This document shows positions 8,675 through 17,590 of a stretch of DNA of 64,000 bases, one piece after another. This DNA is from Saprospiraceae bacterium (GTDB lineage Bacteria > Bacteroidota > Bacteroidia > Chitinophagales > Saprospiraceae). A program made the position numbers and the translations under genes. Under the pieces are notes generated by a model that had not been told where the DNA came from, did no database searches, and saw only the letters and a list, made by a program, of their open reading frames with translations. The stretch lies in contig JALHRR010000005.1 of the NCBI GenBank assembly GCA_022841345.1, positions 101,849 through 165,848 of the forward strand, given 5' to 3'. Each line of letters starts with the position of its first letter. Position 1 is the first letter of the stretch.

Positions 8675-10078
8675 ATGCGGCTCATCTTCCTTTCAACAAT
8701 TATTTTGTTTTTTCAAGGCAACTCATCTGCTCAAACAATTTATTTGGGAGCAGATCTTTCATATGTAAATGAGATGGAAGATTGTGGAGAAGTGTATAAA
8801 GAAAATGGTAATGTCAAAGATCCTTATCAGCTATTCGCTGATCATGAATGCAATCTCGTGCGATTGAGGCTTTGGCATACTCCTTCATGGTATGACAATC
8901 TCAATGCCGGAAACCGCTACTCTGATTTTGAGGATGTCAAAAAATCCATTGGAAGAGCTAAGGCTGCCGGAATGTCTGTACTTCTTGACTTTCATTTATC
9001 TGATAATTGGGCTGATCCCGGCAAACAACGAGTTCCCAATGCATGGCTACCTGTCGTAAATAATCTGCCGGTTCTCAAAGATTCGCTCTACAATTATATC
9101 TACAATACCCTCGATTTACTGTATCAGGAAGGGCTTGCACCTGAAATGGTACAAATAGGAAATGAAACCAATAAAGGCATTCTCCTCTCTCCTGCTGATG
9201 ACGCTGTATGGACGCTTAACTGGCCCAGAAATGCGCAGCTCTTCAATGCTGCCATTTCAGCTGTTCGGGCTTTTGAGGCGGCCAGAAATCAATCCGTATT
9301 GGTAGCTCTTCACATTGCAGCTCCGGGGGAAGTAAACTGGCTTTTAAATGGATTTATAAATAATGGAGTGACAGATTTTGACATCATCGGAATGTCCTAT
9401 TACTGGCAGTGGCATAAGCCAACAACTATTGCGCAGACAGGTACTATTATTAAAAATCTGCGTGCCCAGCACCCGACGAAACAAGTCATGATTCTGGAAA
9501 CAGCTTATGTTTGGACAACCTCCAGTGCAGATAATGCCAATAATACCATGAATGAAGCACATCCTTCCTACCTTCCCATCAATCCTGAAAATCAGAGAAA
9601 ATGGCTGGTAGATCTGACCAAAGAAGTGGTAAAAAATGGTGGTACCGGAGTCATCTACTGGGAACCTGCATGGGTCTCCTCGACCTGCCGCACTCAGTGG
9701 GGTACCGGCTCACATCAGGAAAACGCTACTTTTTTTGATTTCCAAAACAATCTGCAATTGAATGGCGGAATAGGATTTTTGGAGGAAAACTACCTCACCT
9801 CCATCTTTGAACCGGAAATCAATCCCAATATTCAATTTACCGGCAATCTGGGGTTTGTGGATATTGTTATGGGTGAATCAGTTAAAAATTTGCCCCAACT
9901 GGAATTCAGAATTGTGAACGGTACAGGTCAAATAATTGAAACCGGTAAAATAAACGCTCTGCCTTCTAATCCAACTGGATACAGGTGGGAATCAAAAAAC
10001 TTACTTCCGGGTTGGTATGCTATCATTGTTTCCGGACCTGAAAACTGGATTGTTTCTCACAAATTTGTGATTCCTTAG
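8675..10078 (+). CDS. GH53 arabinogalactan endo-beta-1,4-galactanase (secreted)
   Basis: A 467-residue protein with a signal peptide (cut after SSAQ, about residue 20). Residues of about 23-375 match GH53: YLGADLSYVNEMEDCG at the start, NLVRLRLWHTPSWYD, and both catalytic glutamates, Glu164 in QIGNETNKG (acid/base) and Glu275 in ILETAYVW (nucleophile). It should cleave internal beta-1,4-galactosyl links of type I arabinogalactan or pectic galactan. The last 80 residues (LEFRIVNGTGQIIETG ... WIVSHKFVIP) have the strand pattern of a diverged T9SS sorting domain but lack the usual PNP motif, so export route is uncertain. A close paralogue lies at 10560. Confidence 0.93.
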   Translation: MRLIFLSTIILFFQGNSSAQTIYLGADLSYVNEMEDCGEVYKENGNVKDPYQLFADHECNLVRLRLWHTPSWYDNLNAGNRYSDFEDVKKSIGRAKAAGMSVLLDFHLSDNWADPGKQRVPNAWLPVVNNLPVLKDSLYNYIYNTLDLLYQEGLAPEMVQIGNETNKGILLSPADDAVWTLNWPRNAQLFNAAISAVRAFEAARNQSVLVALHIAAPGEVNWLLNGFINNGVTDFDIIGMSYYWQWHKPTTIAQTGTIIKNLRAQHPTKQVMILETAYVWTTSSADNANNTMNEAHPSYLPINPENQRKWLVDLTKEVVKNGGTGVIYWEPAWVSSTCRTQWGTGSHQENATFFDFQNNLQLNGGIGFLEENYLTSIFEPEINPNIQFTGNLGFVDIVMGESVKNLPQLEFRIVNGTGQIIETGKINALPSNPTGYRWESKNLLPGWYAIIVSGPENWIVSHKFVIP

Positions 10079-10158
10079 AAAGTATTGGAACAGTTATGAT
10101 TAAAGTATCGTAATACACCAAATCCAATAAGTCAAAGAGGATTCTTAACGTTGCTACG

Positions 10159-10447
10159 AGTAGGTTCCCACCTTGTAGAATAAGACGTAAAAAATGGTTT
10201 TGAGTGAAGCGGCCATGACTGGTACTGTGTGAGCAATCAGAGAGTCTAAGCAGATATAGAGATGACCTGTAAGCAATTAGCAGGAACTTGAAAGCCCGCG
10301 GCGAGTTTAGCAGGCATAGCGCAACGAAAACGCATTTTTAGGCTTAGGCTACACAGTGGGCGGCTTTTTTTTGTTTCTTTTTTTTGGCTGTTGAAAAAAA
10401 AGAAAAGCCCAGCCGGCTTGAGGCGAATTAGAAGTAGCGAATTCCAA
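10159..10447 (+). repeat. Repeat family R2, copy 1 (about 280 bases)
   Basis: The 10079-10559 gap has no gene. It carries an R2 unit recognisable by GTAAAAAATGGTTTTGAGTGAAG, GGTACTGTGTGAGC, GCGAGTTTAGC-GGC, AAAACGCATTTTTAGG and a 3' hairpin followed by CCGGCTTGAGG-GAATTAGAAGTAG. In this copy the hairpin is TTTCTTTTTTTT / AAAAAAAAGAAA. Other copies are at 18951 and 26740. All three are on the plus strand and directly downstream of plus-strand genes. Confidence 0.8.
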
Positions 10448-10559
10448 TTAATTCAACTTAGAAGACAGAAATCTCTTATTTTGACCTAAGATACACTAAA
10501 ATAACACAGCCAAAATATTTCATTAACATTCAACGTCTTGAAATTAAATCCCATCCCCT

Positions 10560-12011
10560 ATGAGAATTCACTATCTGACATTAATTACCATTTTCTCCAT
10601 AGCCTTTCCTGCTTGTAATGCTCAATCTCAAAATGATGAAGACAGGGCAGTAAATGAGCAGAAAGTAATCATTTACTTGGGAGCGGATAATTCATATGTC
10701 AATGAGATGGAAGATTGTGGCGCAAAGTTTAAAGACAAAGGCATTGAAAAAGATCCATTTCAAATATTTGCAGATTATAAATGCAATCTGACAAGAGTAA
10801 GACTTTGGCATACGCCTGCATGGTATGATACACTGAATCAGGGAAAACGGTATTCTGACTTTGAAGATGTTAAAAGGACTTTACACAGAAGTAAGGAAGC
10901 CGGCATGATGAATTTATTGAATTACCATCTTTCCGATACCTGGTCAGACCCCCAGAAACAAAGAGTGCCCGCCGCCTGGCTGCCGATAGTAGATAATCTT
11001 CCGATACTAAAAGACTCACTTTATAATCATATTTATGGCACGCTGGAAGCGCTGGGAAAAGAACAGCTCATTCCCGAAATGGTGCAAATCGGAAATGAAA
11101 CCAATAAAGGTATACTTCTCTCTCCGCTGGATGATTCCTTAAATACACTGGATTGGGAGCGCAACGCACAATTATTCAATATTGGAATAAAAGCTGTCAG
11201 GGATTTTGAAAAAGCAAGTGGCAAAAAAATATTGATCGCACTTCATATGGCTGCCCCTGAAGAAGCAAGAGAATTATTACAGGGATATTTGGAACATGGA
11301 ATTACAGATTTTGATGTTATTGGCATTTCATATTATTGGGCCTGGCATAAACCAACCACTATTCCGGAAGCGGTAGCTATCATTCGCAATATGCGCGAGA
11401 GAAATCCTGACAAGCAGGTCATCATTTTTGAAACAGGCTATCCATGGACTTTGGAATATAATGATCAGGCGTCCAACATCATCAATGAGCCTCATCCTGA
11501 ATATAATCCCCCCACTCCTGAAATGCAGCTTAAATGGCTGGAAGACCTCACACATGCTTCCCTTGCCAACGGAGCTACCGGTGTCTTGTACTGGGAACCA
11601 GCCTGGGTATCTACTTCCTGCTCCACGCCATGGGGCAAAGGCTCACATCAGGAGCATGCTACATTCTTTGATTTTGAAAACAATGTGTTGAAGAAAGGTG
11701 GTATGAATTGGTTTGGAAAGGATTATTCATCCTCAATTAGGTCATATGTTCATAAGCCATTGATCACCATTGATAAGGAGAATAAATATGTAGATATAAA
11801 AACTGAATCATCGGAAAATCCTGAAGCTTATTCATTCATTATTTTCGGTAAAAATGGAGCTGAGGCCGCACGCGGTAGCTTAAAGGATTTGGAGATCAAT
11901 GAAAGTAAAATAAGCAGATATTCTTTAGAAAAATTAGATACCGGAAGCTACCATTTAGTAATTGCCGGACCGGATCACTGGATAGGAAGTCTGGGTTTTA
12001 CGAAAAATTAA
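10560..12011 (+). CDS. GH53 arabinogalactan endo-beta-1,4-galactanase, probable lipoprotein paralogue
   Basis: A 483-residue paralogue of the upstream GH53 enzyme, sharing YLGADNSYVNEMEDCG, the LWHTPAWYD motif, Glu180 (QIGNETNKG, acid/base) and Glu291 (IIFETGYPW, nucleophile). The N-terminus differs: the signal segment ends FPAC at residues 16-19 and is followed by a charged, Asp/Glu-rich stretch, which suggests lipid attachment and outer-membrane anchoring, although FPAC is not an ideal lipobox. So the pair may comprise one free and one anchored galactanase. The C-terminal 90 residues again have a beta-sandwich-like pattern without a PNP motif. Intact domain lengths argue against either copy being a pseudogene. 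Confidence 0.92.
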   Translation: MRIHYLTLITIFSIAFPACNAQSQNDEDRAVNEQKVIIYLGADNSYVNEMEDCGAKFKDKGIEKDPFQIFADYKCNLTRVRLWHTPAWYDTLNQGKRYSDFEDVKRTLHRSKEAGMMNLLNYHLSDTWSDPQKQRVPAAWLPIVDNLPILKDSLYNHIYGTLEALGKEQLIPEMVQIGNETNKGILLSPLDDSLNTLDWERNAQLFNIGIKAVRDFEKASGKKILIALHMAAPEEARELLQGYLEHGITDFDVIGISYYWAWHKPTTIPEAVAIIRNMRERNPDKQVIIFETGYPWTLEYNDQASNIINEPHPEYNPPTPEMQLKWLEDLTHASLANGATGVLYWEPAWVSTSCSTPWGKGSHQEHATFFDFENNVLKKGGMNWFGKDYSSSIRSYVHKPLITIDKENKYVDIKTESSENPEAYSFIIFGKNGAEAARGSLKDLEINESKISRYSLEKLDTGSYHLVIAGPDHWIGSLGFTKN

Positions 12012-12057
12012 TATCTGCTAATTGTTAAAATCTAATTTAACGCAGCAATTTTAAAAG

Positions 12058-12093
12058 TAATGGAGTATATTTGAAAAGCTAAATACTCCATTA
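12058..12093 (+). promoter_or_regulatory. Perfect 10-bp inverted repeat over the promoter and start codon of the T9SS trio
   Basis: TAATGGAGTA (12058-12067) and TACTCCATTA (12084-12093) are exact inverted repeats with a 16-base loop. The right arm ends on the A of the start codon at 12093. A TATATTTG box matching the Bacteroidota -7 consensus TAnnTTTG lies at 12066-12073 inside the element. It could be an operator or, if transcription begins further upstream, a hairpin that hides the start. Confidence 0.5.
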
Positions 12094-13550
12094 TGAAAAA
12101 ACTGATACTTTTTCTATTTGTCCTTTCCATTTCACCTATGCTTTTCGCTCAGAATTTCCGGATTATTCCGGAGAATACTGAAAGAATTTACCTGAAAAGT
12201 AATCAGGGATATGAAGTTGAGGAAGTTATCACCATTGATACTGATCAAAACAGCACAACTATACATCTGGAAGGAAAATTAACTGAAGACAGAATAACAA
12301 GTCTGCAAGGGATAGATTGTTATGAAAATGAATTTTCAGGATCATTGGGGCTTGCTATTCACATTGATGAATCCGGTGATCAATGGATTCGTTTTAAAAA
12401 CGGAGGTCTGGAGTTTGCCAGAATCATTTCTAATGCACAAGTCGGAGAATCCTGGTTTTGCACACGTTATAATTCAGAAGATATTACCGCATCTGTAGAA
12501 TCTATTGTAAGCACTACTATCAATGGTATCACAGATGTTTTCAAGACTATTTCTTTTTCCAGCTTCGATTGTAAGCTTATTTTAAGTGAGAATAATGGCG
12601 TGATTCAGACTCCTGACTGGTCAGATTTTGCCAGAGAAAATTCATCAACTATCAACTGTCTGGAAAGAGAATTTGATCAAACTACCATTGACAAATTCAG
12701 CATTCCTTTTGGAGAACTTGCTTCCGATCTGCAGCCCGGAGATGAATTGCACATTTATGAATCATACGGGCAGATCAATATAGATCTTTTCAAAGAGAAA
12801 AAAATTAAAGCAACATTTATAAACTCTACTCTTGTGGGAGATAATTATGTACTTACATTTGATCAGGAAGTGGAGTATTTTGAGCTGATAAATGGCGTAG
12901 TGGTGGATACATCTTATATCGAAACTGTAACTCAAAATCTTCCGAGACATCTGCCTGTTGGAGTCAATGATAGCGACTATCCTCTGCCAGTTGACAAACT
13001 TTTCTGGGTAGGTGAAGAAGCTGAGGTTTGTAATTATTCTGAATTCAACAACAAACTCGCATTGACACATAGTATTTTATCTTACAAGTGGGACTCCGAT
13101 ACAATAGATCAAGAAGCATGTTTTCCGGTGTGGTTAGATGTGGGTTACTATGACACATACATTGATGGCTTAGCAGGACCTTATTATAATAGCAGTTATT
13201 TCCCGAATGAAAGAAAATTGAAATACTACAAAAAAGGAGATGAAGAATGGGGAGATCCATTTACATTCACAATTTCAACTTCTGAGAAAATCATCTCAGA
13301 ATCCATCTCCATTTTTCCTAATCCGGTCGCCACAGGTTCTCAAATTTTTCTGAAGGATTTGGGTGGCAAAGAGACATTGGAAGTCCGTCTGGTGGATTTA
13401 TATGGCAAAAAAGTTCAGGGCTGGCAATTGAAAAATACTACAAATCAGGAAACGCTGGAATTGCAAAAAAATATCCCTGCAGGTATGTATGTGATTTGGA
13501 TTGCGAATGGGGAACAGAAACAATACTATTCAAAAGTTTTGGTAAAATAA
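12093..13550 (+). CDS. T9SS-sorted secreted protein of unknown function, tandem paralogue 1
   Basis: A 485-residue protein with a signal peptide (cut after MLFAQ, residue 20). The central part of about 380 residues matches no family I recognise. A shared motif near residue 370, GLAGPYY, is followed about 20 residues later by ERKLKYYKKGDEEWGDPFTFT. Conserved cysteines occur near residues 77, 119, 150 and 189. Residues of about 405-485 are a T9SS type A sorting domain (IFPNPVATGSQIF ... YYSKVLVK). It is first of three consecutive genes of the same family, 11 bases before the next start, so the three are probably one operon. It is likely a surface or extracellular protein; function cannot be inferred. 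Confidence 0.85.
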   Translation: MKKLILFLFVLSISPMLFAQNFRIIPENTERIYLKSNQGYEVEEVITIDTDQNSTTIHLEGKLTEDRITSLQGIDCYENEFSGSLGLAIHIDESGDQWIRFKNGGLEFARIISNAQVGESWFCTRYNSEDITASVESIVSTTINGITDVFKTISFSSFDCKLILSENNGVIQTPDWSDFARENSSTINCLEREFDQTTIDKFSIPFGELASDLQPGDELHIYESYGQINIDLFKEKKIKATFINSTLVGDNYVLTFDQEVEYFELINGVVVDTSYIETVTQNLPRHLPVGVNDSDYPLPVDKLFWVGEEAEVCNYSEFNNKLALTHSILSYKWDSDTIDQEACFPVWLDVGYYDTYIDGLAGPYYNSSYFPNERKLKYYKKGDEEWGDPFTFTISTSEKIISESISIFPNPVATGSQIFLKDLGGKETLEVRLVDLYGKKVQGWQLKNTTNQETLELQKNIPAGMYVIWIANGEQKQYYSKVLVK

Positions 13551-13561
13551 ACTCAATCCCC

Positions 13562-15034
13562 ATGAGAGTCATATCCATACTATTCATTTTGACTATTATA
13601 TCATTAACTGGTATAATTGCCCAAGATTTCAGATTGTTTGTTCCTGGTCAGGACAAGCTATATTTTAAAGAAGGCAACAAGATCTACAGCCCAGAATTTA
13701 CAAATATCACATTGAATGATAGCACAACCAATATAAGATTTGATGGGCTCCCAATGTTCGATATGTTTAACAACTGTTATGAAAATATATATAATGACAT
13801 TTTCAGCATCATGTTATCTTCCTTTGATATCGAGGGGATTTCAGGCTACCTGATGATTACAGGATTCCAGGCGCCTTACTTTCAAATCAGGACAAATACC
13901 AAAGTTGGTGAAAGTTGGGATTGTCATTACCACTATGGCCAAACATATATGGTAGCAACTTGCAAGTCCATTGAGACTGCGGTGGTGAATGGAAAATCAC
14001 AATTGGTGATGACAATTGGGTTTACCGGCGATTATTGTGATATGAAAATCAGCCAATATGATGGAATAATTTCAACCCCTACCTGGAATAGGAATTTGGA
14101 TTTACATTTGTGGGGATGGGTGAATTTAGACTATGGTTATGCTGAATGTGTGGAAAGAATTTGGGATACCGCTTTATTAAATAAATTCAATACCCCATTT
14201 GGTGACTTAGCATCGGACCTTGAGGGGGGTGACGAATTACATATTCAGGAATTCCATGAAAACTCAAAGGACAATTGGACCAAAAAAGATATTAAATCGA
14301 CATTTATTAACAGTGAATTTGACCCGGATATTAACTCATACCGTCTAAATTTTAGAGATGAAATACTTCAAACCACAAATATTGAGGGGCAAATACGAGA
14401 GATAACTTATGTAGACTCAAACATTCTAACTATTGGAAAAGATATGCCCGATGACCATTATACAGTGGACTATCCGCTCCCAATCAATAGGGTTCATATG
14501 AATCCTGGACTAGGTGAAATCATTACTTATTCCCTTTTTAATAACAGACTAAGTTTTGGAAAGCAAAGAGAAAATCCTGCTTTTTCTGAATCAAGTCAAT
14601 GTTTTCTTCACGATGAAGAAAATAATTGTCGACATGAATACATCGAAGGATTGGCTGGTCCTTATTTTTCATGTAATGCTCCTTTACGTAAAGAAAGGAT
14701 TTTGAAATACTACAAAAAAGGCAGCGAAGAATGGGGAGATCCCTTCACCTTCACAGTTTCCACTTCTGAGAAAATAAGCTCAGAATCAGTTTCCATTTAC
14801 CCTAATCCGGTCGCCGCAGGTTCTCAAATATACCTGCAGGATCATGGAGGAAAAGAGACACTTGAAATTCAATTGGTAGATATTCACGGCAAACTTGTTC
14901 AAAATTGGAAGCTGCAAAATACGACACAACTTGAAGTGCTTGATATTCGCAAGAATATTGCAAGCGGAATGTATGTCATTTGGGTCAAAAATGGAGAAAA
15001 GGAACAATACTATTCTAAACTCCTGATTAAATAG
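13562..15034 (+). CDS. T9SS-sorted secreted protein of unknown function, tandem paralogue 2
   Basis: A 490-residue paralogue of the gene at 12093. The ATG at 13562 is chosen because it is followed at once by a clean signal peptide (hydrophobic core, cut after GIIAQ); the frame is open further upstream but there it overlaps the previous gene. The GLAGPYF and ERILKYYKKGSEEWGDPF motifs recur. The sorting domain (IYPNPVAAGSQIYLQD ... YYSKLLIK) is very close to that of paralogue 1, closer than the central parts are, which indicates a recent duplication or gene conversion of the 3' ends. The stop is two bases before the next start, implying translational coupling. Confidence 0.85.
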   Translation: MRVISILFILTIISLTGIIAQDFRLFVPGQDKLYFKEGNKIYSPEFTNITLNDSTTNIRFDGLPMFDMFNNCYENIYNDIFSIMLSSFDIEGISGYLMITGFQAPYFQIRTNTKVGESWDCHYHYGQTYMVATCKSIETAVVNGKSQLVMTIGFTGDYCDMKISQYDGIISTPTWNRNLDLHLWGWVNLDYGYAECVERIWDTALLNKFNTPFGDLASDLEGGDELHIQEFHENSKDNWTKKDIKSTFINSEFDPDINSYRLNFRDEILQTTNIEGQIREITYVDSNILTIGKDMPDDHYTVDYPLPINRVHMNPGLGEIITYSLFNNRLSFGKQRENPAFSESSQCFLHDEENNCRHEYIEGLAGPYFSCNAPLRKERILKYYKKGSEEWGDPFTFTVSTSEKISSESVSIYPNPVAAGSQIYLQDHGGKETLEIQLVDIHGKLVQNWKLQNTTQLEVLDIRKNIASGMYVIWVKNGEKEQYYSKLLIK

Positions 15035-15036
15035 AG

Positions 15037-16479
15037 ATGAAAAAAGTCCTGATTCTGCCTATACTTTTTACAATCTGTTCTCAAATTGTCAGTGCTCAGC
15101 AATTCAGACTTATTCCGGAAGATCAGGACAGATTGTACTTTCAAACTGGTAACAAAATATTTTCTGCTGAGGTGAAATCATCAACATCTGGCGAATCCGG
15201 AGAATTGATTGATATGGAAGGACTTACTGAAATTCATTGGTCACCCGCATATTGTTACCATAATACCGCTCCCGATATTCTCGGAAAACAAATTCTGGTA
15301 GAAGATTCAGGAGATTGGTTTATCAGAATGGATTTAACAGGATCCCTGATCGCCCTTATCAAAACACAGGCAATTGTAGGTGAGTCCTGGACCTGTTTTG
15401 AGTATAATGGTCAAACTGTTACAGCTACCTGTGCATCCAATCGGATTGGATCTGTAAATGGCTCAACGGAATTGGTGAAAACAATTGTGTTTTCGAATAG
15501 CTTCTGTAATCTCGTGATCAGTCAGTATCAGGGCATTGTATCTTCTCCGGCATGGAACCAATTGTATGTTAATATAGACGAATTCAACGATCAGAACTTA
15601 ACTTGTATAGATAGATTATGGGATGAAAATCTTATTGAAAAACTCCATACACCTTTTGGTGATTTAGCTGCTGATTTACAAGTGGGGGATGTGCTGCACA
15701 TAGAGGACTCTTATTCCATCATTTTCTCTGATGCAAGAAGAAGATATATTAAAGCCACCTTCTTAGAAAAAACTTATGATCCGGAATTATATTCATACAC
15801 GCTGATTTTTAGAGAGGAAGTTCAGGAATGGAGAAACTACCAAGGCCAAATTACCGAGTCTGAATACATTGATACAACTGAACACTATATAAGCAGATAT
15901 CTACAAAGTGATAGCGGATTGTTTGACTATCCGGTTCCTGTAAACAGAATTTTTGATGCCGGAGGACCGGGAGAAATTTTCAATTATTCTCTTTTCAATA
16001 ATAAATTGGCTCTGAATAAGGCAGGAATTAGTTTCGGTTTTTCTGAAGTGGACAATTGCTTTCCATTTGTTTTTGATGTTGGTGAAGGATTTGATTATAT
16101 AGAAGGGCTCGCTGGACCATATTACAAGCATCAGGTTTTTTATCCGAGAGAGCGAACGCTCAAATACTACAAAAAAGGCAATGAGGAATGGGGAGATCCT
16201 TTCACTTTTACTGTTTCCACAAAAGATCAAATCCACTACCAGCCAATTACTATATCTCCCAATCCTGTACCCGCAGGTGAAGAAATCAATTTGAGTAACA
16301 CTCTGCTACTATTTGAAACTGAAGTACATTTAATGGACATTCATGGCAGAATAGTTCAGTCTCAAATAATTACATCCGGCAAATTCAGAATCAATTCAAA
16401 TGTTTCTCCGGGTATGTATTTCATTGCAATTCGCCATCAAAATAATGAGTTGTTCCGCTCGAAATTGCTGATCCGATAG
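15037..16479 (+). CDS. T9SS-sorted secreted protein of unknown function, tandem paralogue 3
   Basis: A 480-residue third member of the family. It has a signal peptide (cut after IVSAQ, about residue 20), the shared GLAGPYY and ERTLKYYKKGNEEWGDPFTFTVST motifs, and a T9SS domain starting ISPNPVPAGEEI. Its sorting domain is clearly more diverged from the other two than they are from each other, so it is either the older copy or not subject to conversion. The conserved block just before the sorting domain may be a small folded module, while the N-terminal 350 residues look beta-rich. No catalytic signature is visible. Confidence 0.85.
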   Translation: MKKVLILPILFTICSQIVSAQQFRLIPEDQDRLYFQTGNKIFSAEVKSSTSGESGELIDMEGLTEIHWSPAYCYHNTAPDILGKQILVEDSGDWFIRMDLTGSLIALIKTQAIVGESWTCFEYNGQTVTATCASNRIGSVNGSTELVKTIVFSNSFCNLVISQYQGIVSSPAWNQLYVNIDEFNDQNLTCIDRLWDENLIEKLHTPFGDLAADLQVGDVLHIEDSYSIIFSDARRRYIKATFLEKTYDPELYSYTLIFREEVQEWRNYQGQITESEYIDTTEHYISRYLQSDSGLFDYPVPVNRIFDAGGPGEIFNYSLFNNKLALNKAGISFGFSEVDNCFPFVFDVGEGFDYIEGLAGPYYKHQVFYPRERTLKYYKKGNEEWGDPFTFTVSTKDQIHYQPITISPNPVPAGEEINLSNTLLLFETEVHLMDIHGRIVQSQIITSGKFRINSNVSPGMYFIAIRHQNNELFRSKLLIR

Positions 16480-16603
16480 GCGAAATCCCATCCAAATACG
16501 TTGCATACAATCTATAATTTTTCAATTTTCATCGCAATCAATAGTTTATATTGATAAATTTTTCTATAATTGAATTATCAATTAAAACCCTAAAAAATCT
16601 ATC

Positions 16604-17041
16604 ATGGAAGAGATGGAAGAAATGGAACAAGAACCTCTTTTTGGAATGGAAATGAATGATGATTCTATTAGTCATTTGAGAGAGACAGCCAAGTGGGCTA
16701 ATTTTTTAGCGATACTGGGAATCATAGTATTATCACTCATGGTTCTTGGAGGAATCTTTGTAACGCTTGTGGCAAGTGTTGCGCTTCCTATTGGAGGGGT
16801 TTTTATGTTCCTATTTTATATACTCATCGCAGGAATCTATGCAGTTCCGATTTACTATTTATACAAATTTGCACAAACCACACGGTATGCTTTAAATAAT
16901 CTGGATTCGTTCCAGTTGGCTGAGGCCCTCGGTTACCTGAAGTCGACTTTTAAATTTATGGGAATTCTGGCTATTGCAATGTTATGTTTATATGCTTTGG
17001 TCTTTATGTTTGGCAGCCTTTTGGGAACACTTTTCTTATAA
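16604..17041 (+). CDS. Small multi-pass membrane protein (DUF5362-like)
   Basis: A 145-residue protein with an acidic, methionine-rich N-terminus (residues 1-22), then hydrophobic segments at about 33-58, 64-88 and 115-142, giving three or four membrane passes. The soluble part between the second and third segments (FAQTTRYALNNLDSFQLAEALGYLKSTFKFMG) has the amphipathic helix and L-YLKS-FKFMGIL pattern I associate with the DUF5362 family of Bacteroidota; that assignment is from memory and not certain. Function unknown. It is monocistronic, followed by a large repeat region. Confidence 0.75.
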   Translation: MEEMEEMEQEPLFGMEMNDDSISHLRETAKWANFLAILGIIVLSLMVLGGIFVTLVASVALPIGGVFMFLFYILIAGIYAVPIYYLYKFAQTTRYALNNLDSFQLAEALGYLKSTFKFMGILAIAMLCLYALVFMFGSLLGTLFL

Positions 17042-17230
17042 ATCCCCGCTCATTTCGCGGTCTCTACCCGAAACTCATGTTCCGCAAGTCACTTACTTGC
17101 ATTCCATGGACTATGCAACGGGCCTAATGGTAACAAGAAACAGCCGTTTATCGGTAAATCGGGTTAAGGTTCGCTTTGAAGGGGATATTACCAATTTGAA
17201 ACAGCCAGGAAATTAGTAGCCCATTTTTTT
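17042..17230 (+). repeat. R5-type AACAGCC repeat island (copy 2)
   Basis: Noncoding. It contains AACAGCC twice (GAAACAGCCGTTTATCGG and GAAACAGCCAGG) and GGTAAATCGGG words like those before copy A of R1, and it runs directly into R1 copy B. Confidence 0.5.
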
Positions 17231-17425
17231 AGCGCCAGCCATCACCTTTATATTTTCAAAGCGGAGCTGCTAAAAATATAAAGACACTTGTGCCGTAGTG
17301 AGTGAAACGAACCTCGGTATCACTTTTTCTGGGCTTGTCCCCTGAAAAAACATCACCTTTCAAACCTGAGGTGCAGAAAGGCATCACCTCGTTACGAGCA
17401 ATCCCCGGAAATAGACACGCATCAA
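17231..17425 (+). repeat. Hairpin-array repeat R1, copy B
   Basis: It begins AGCGCCAGCCATCACC. Stem 1 is CTTTATATTTT / AAAAATATAAAG (17246-17256 and 17272-17283). An extra stem, TGCCG / CGGTA (17291-17295 and 17315-17319), follows. Stem 2 is TTTTTCTGGG with CCCCTGAAAAA (imperfect). Stem 3 is CTTTC / GAAAG with inner ACC / GGT (17357-17380). Stem 4 is CTCGT-T-ACGAG (17388-17398). The linkers CATCACC lie at 17240, 17351 and 17382, and a shortened TATCAC at 17318. Confidence 0.85.
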
Positions 17426-17590
17426 ATGCAATCAAAGCTAGTGGGAGCTAAACAGCCTTTTATTCGGTTATTCAGTTAATCGGAACAGCCGGCTGAGGAG
17501 ATGAGGAGGTTAGAAGGTTAGTTATCAGCCAGTTGATCATCAAGCGGTTTGTTTAATCGGAACAGCCAGGCAGAAGTTGTCTCCACTTTT
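17426..17590 (+). repeat. R5 AACAGCC island between R1 copies B and C
   Basis: Contains AACAGCC three times together with GAGGAGATGAGGAGGTTAG and AAGGTTAG words, as in 8010-8270. No gene. Confidence 0.55.

Noticed and set aside
10159..10447. R2 as a tRNA, SRP RNA or tmRNA gene
   Set aside because: None of the conserved cores of those RNAs (T-loop, GGAAGG-type SRP loop, tag peptide frame) is present.
12058..12093. Invertible promoter (phase variation) at the T9SS trio
   Set aside because: The arms are only 10 bases, the spacer only 16, and no site-specific recombinase gene is nearby; an operator or RNA hairpin is more likely.
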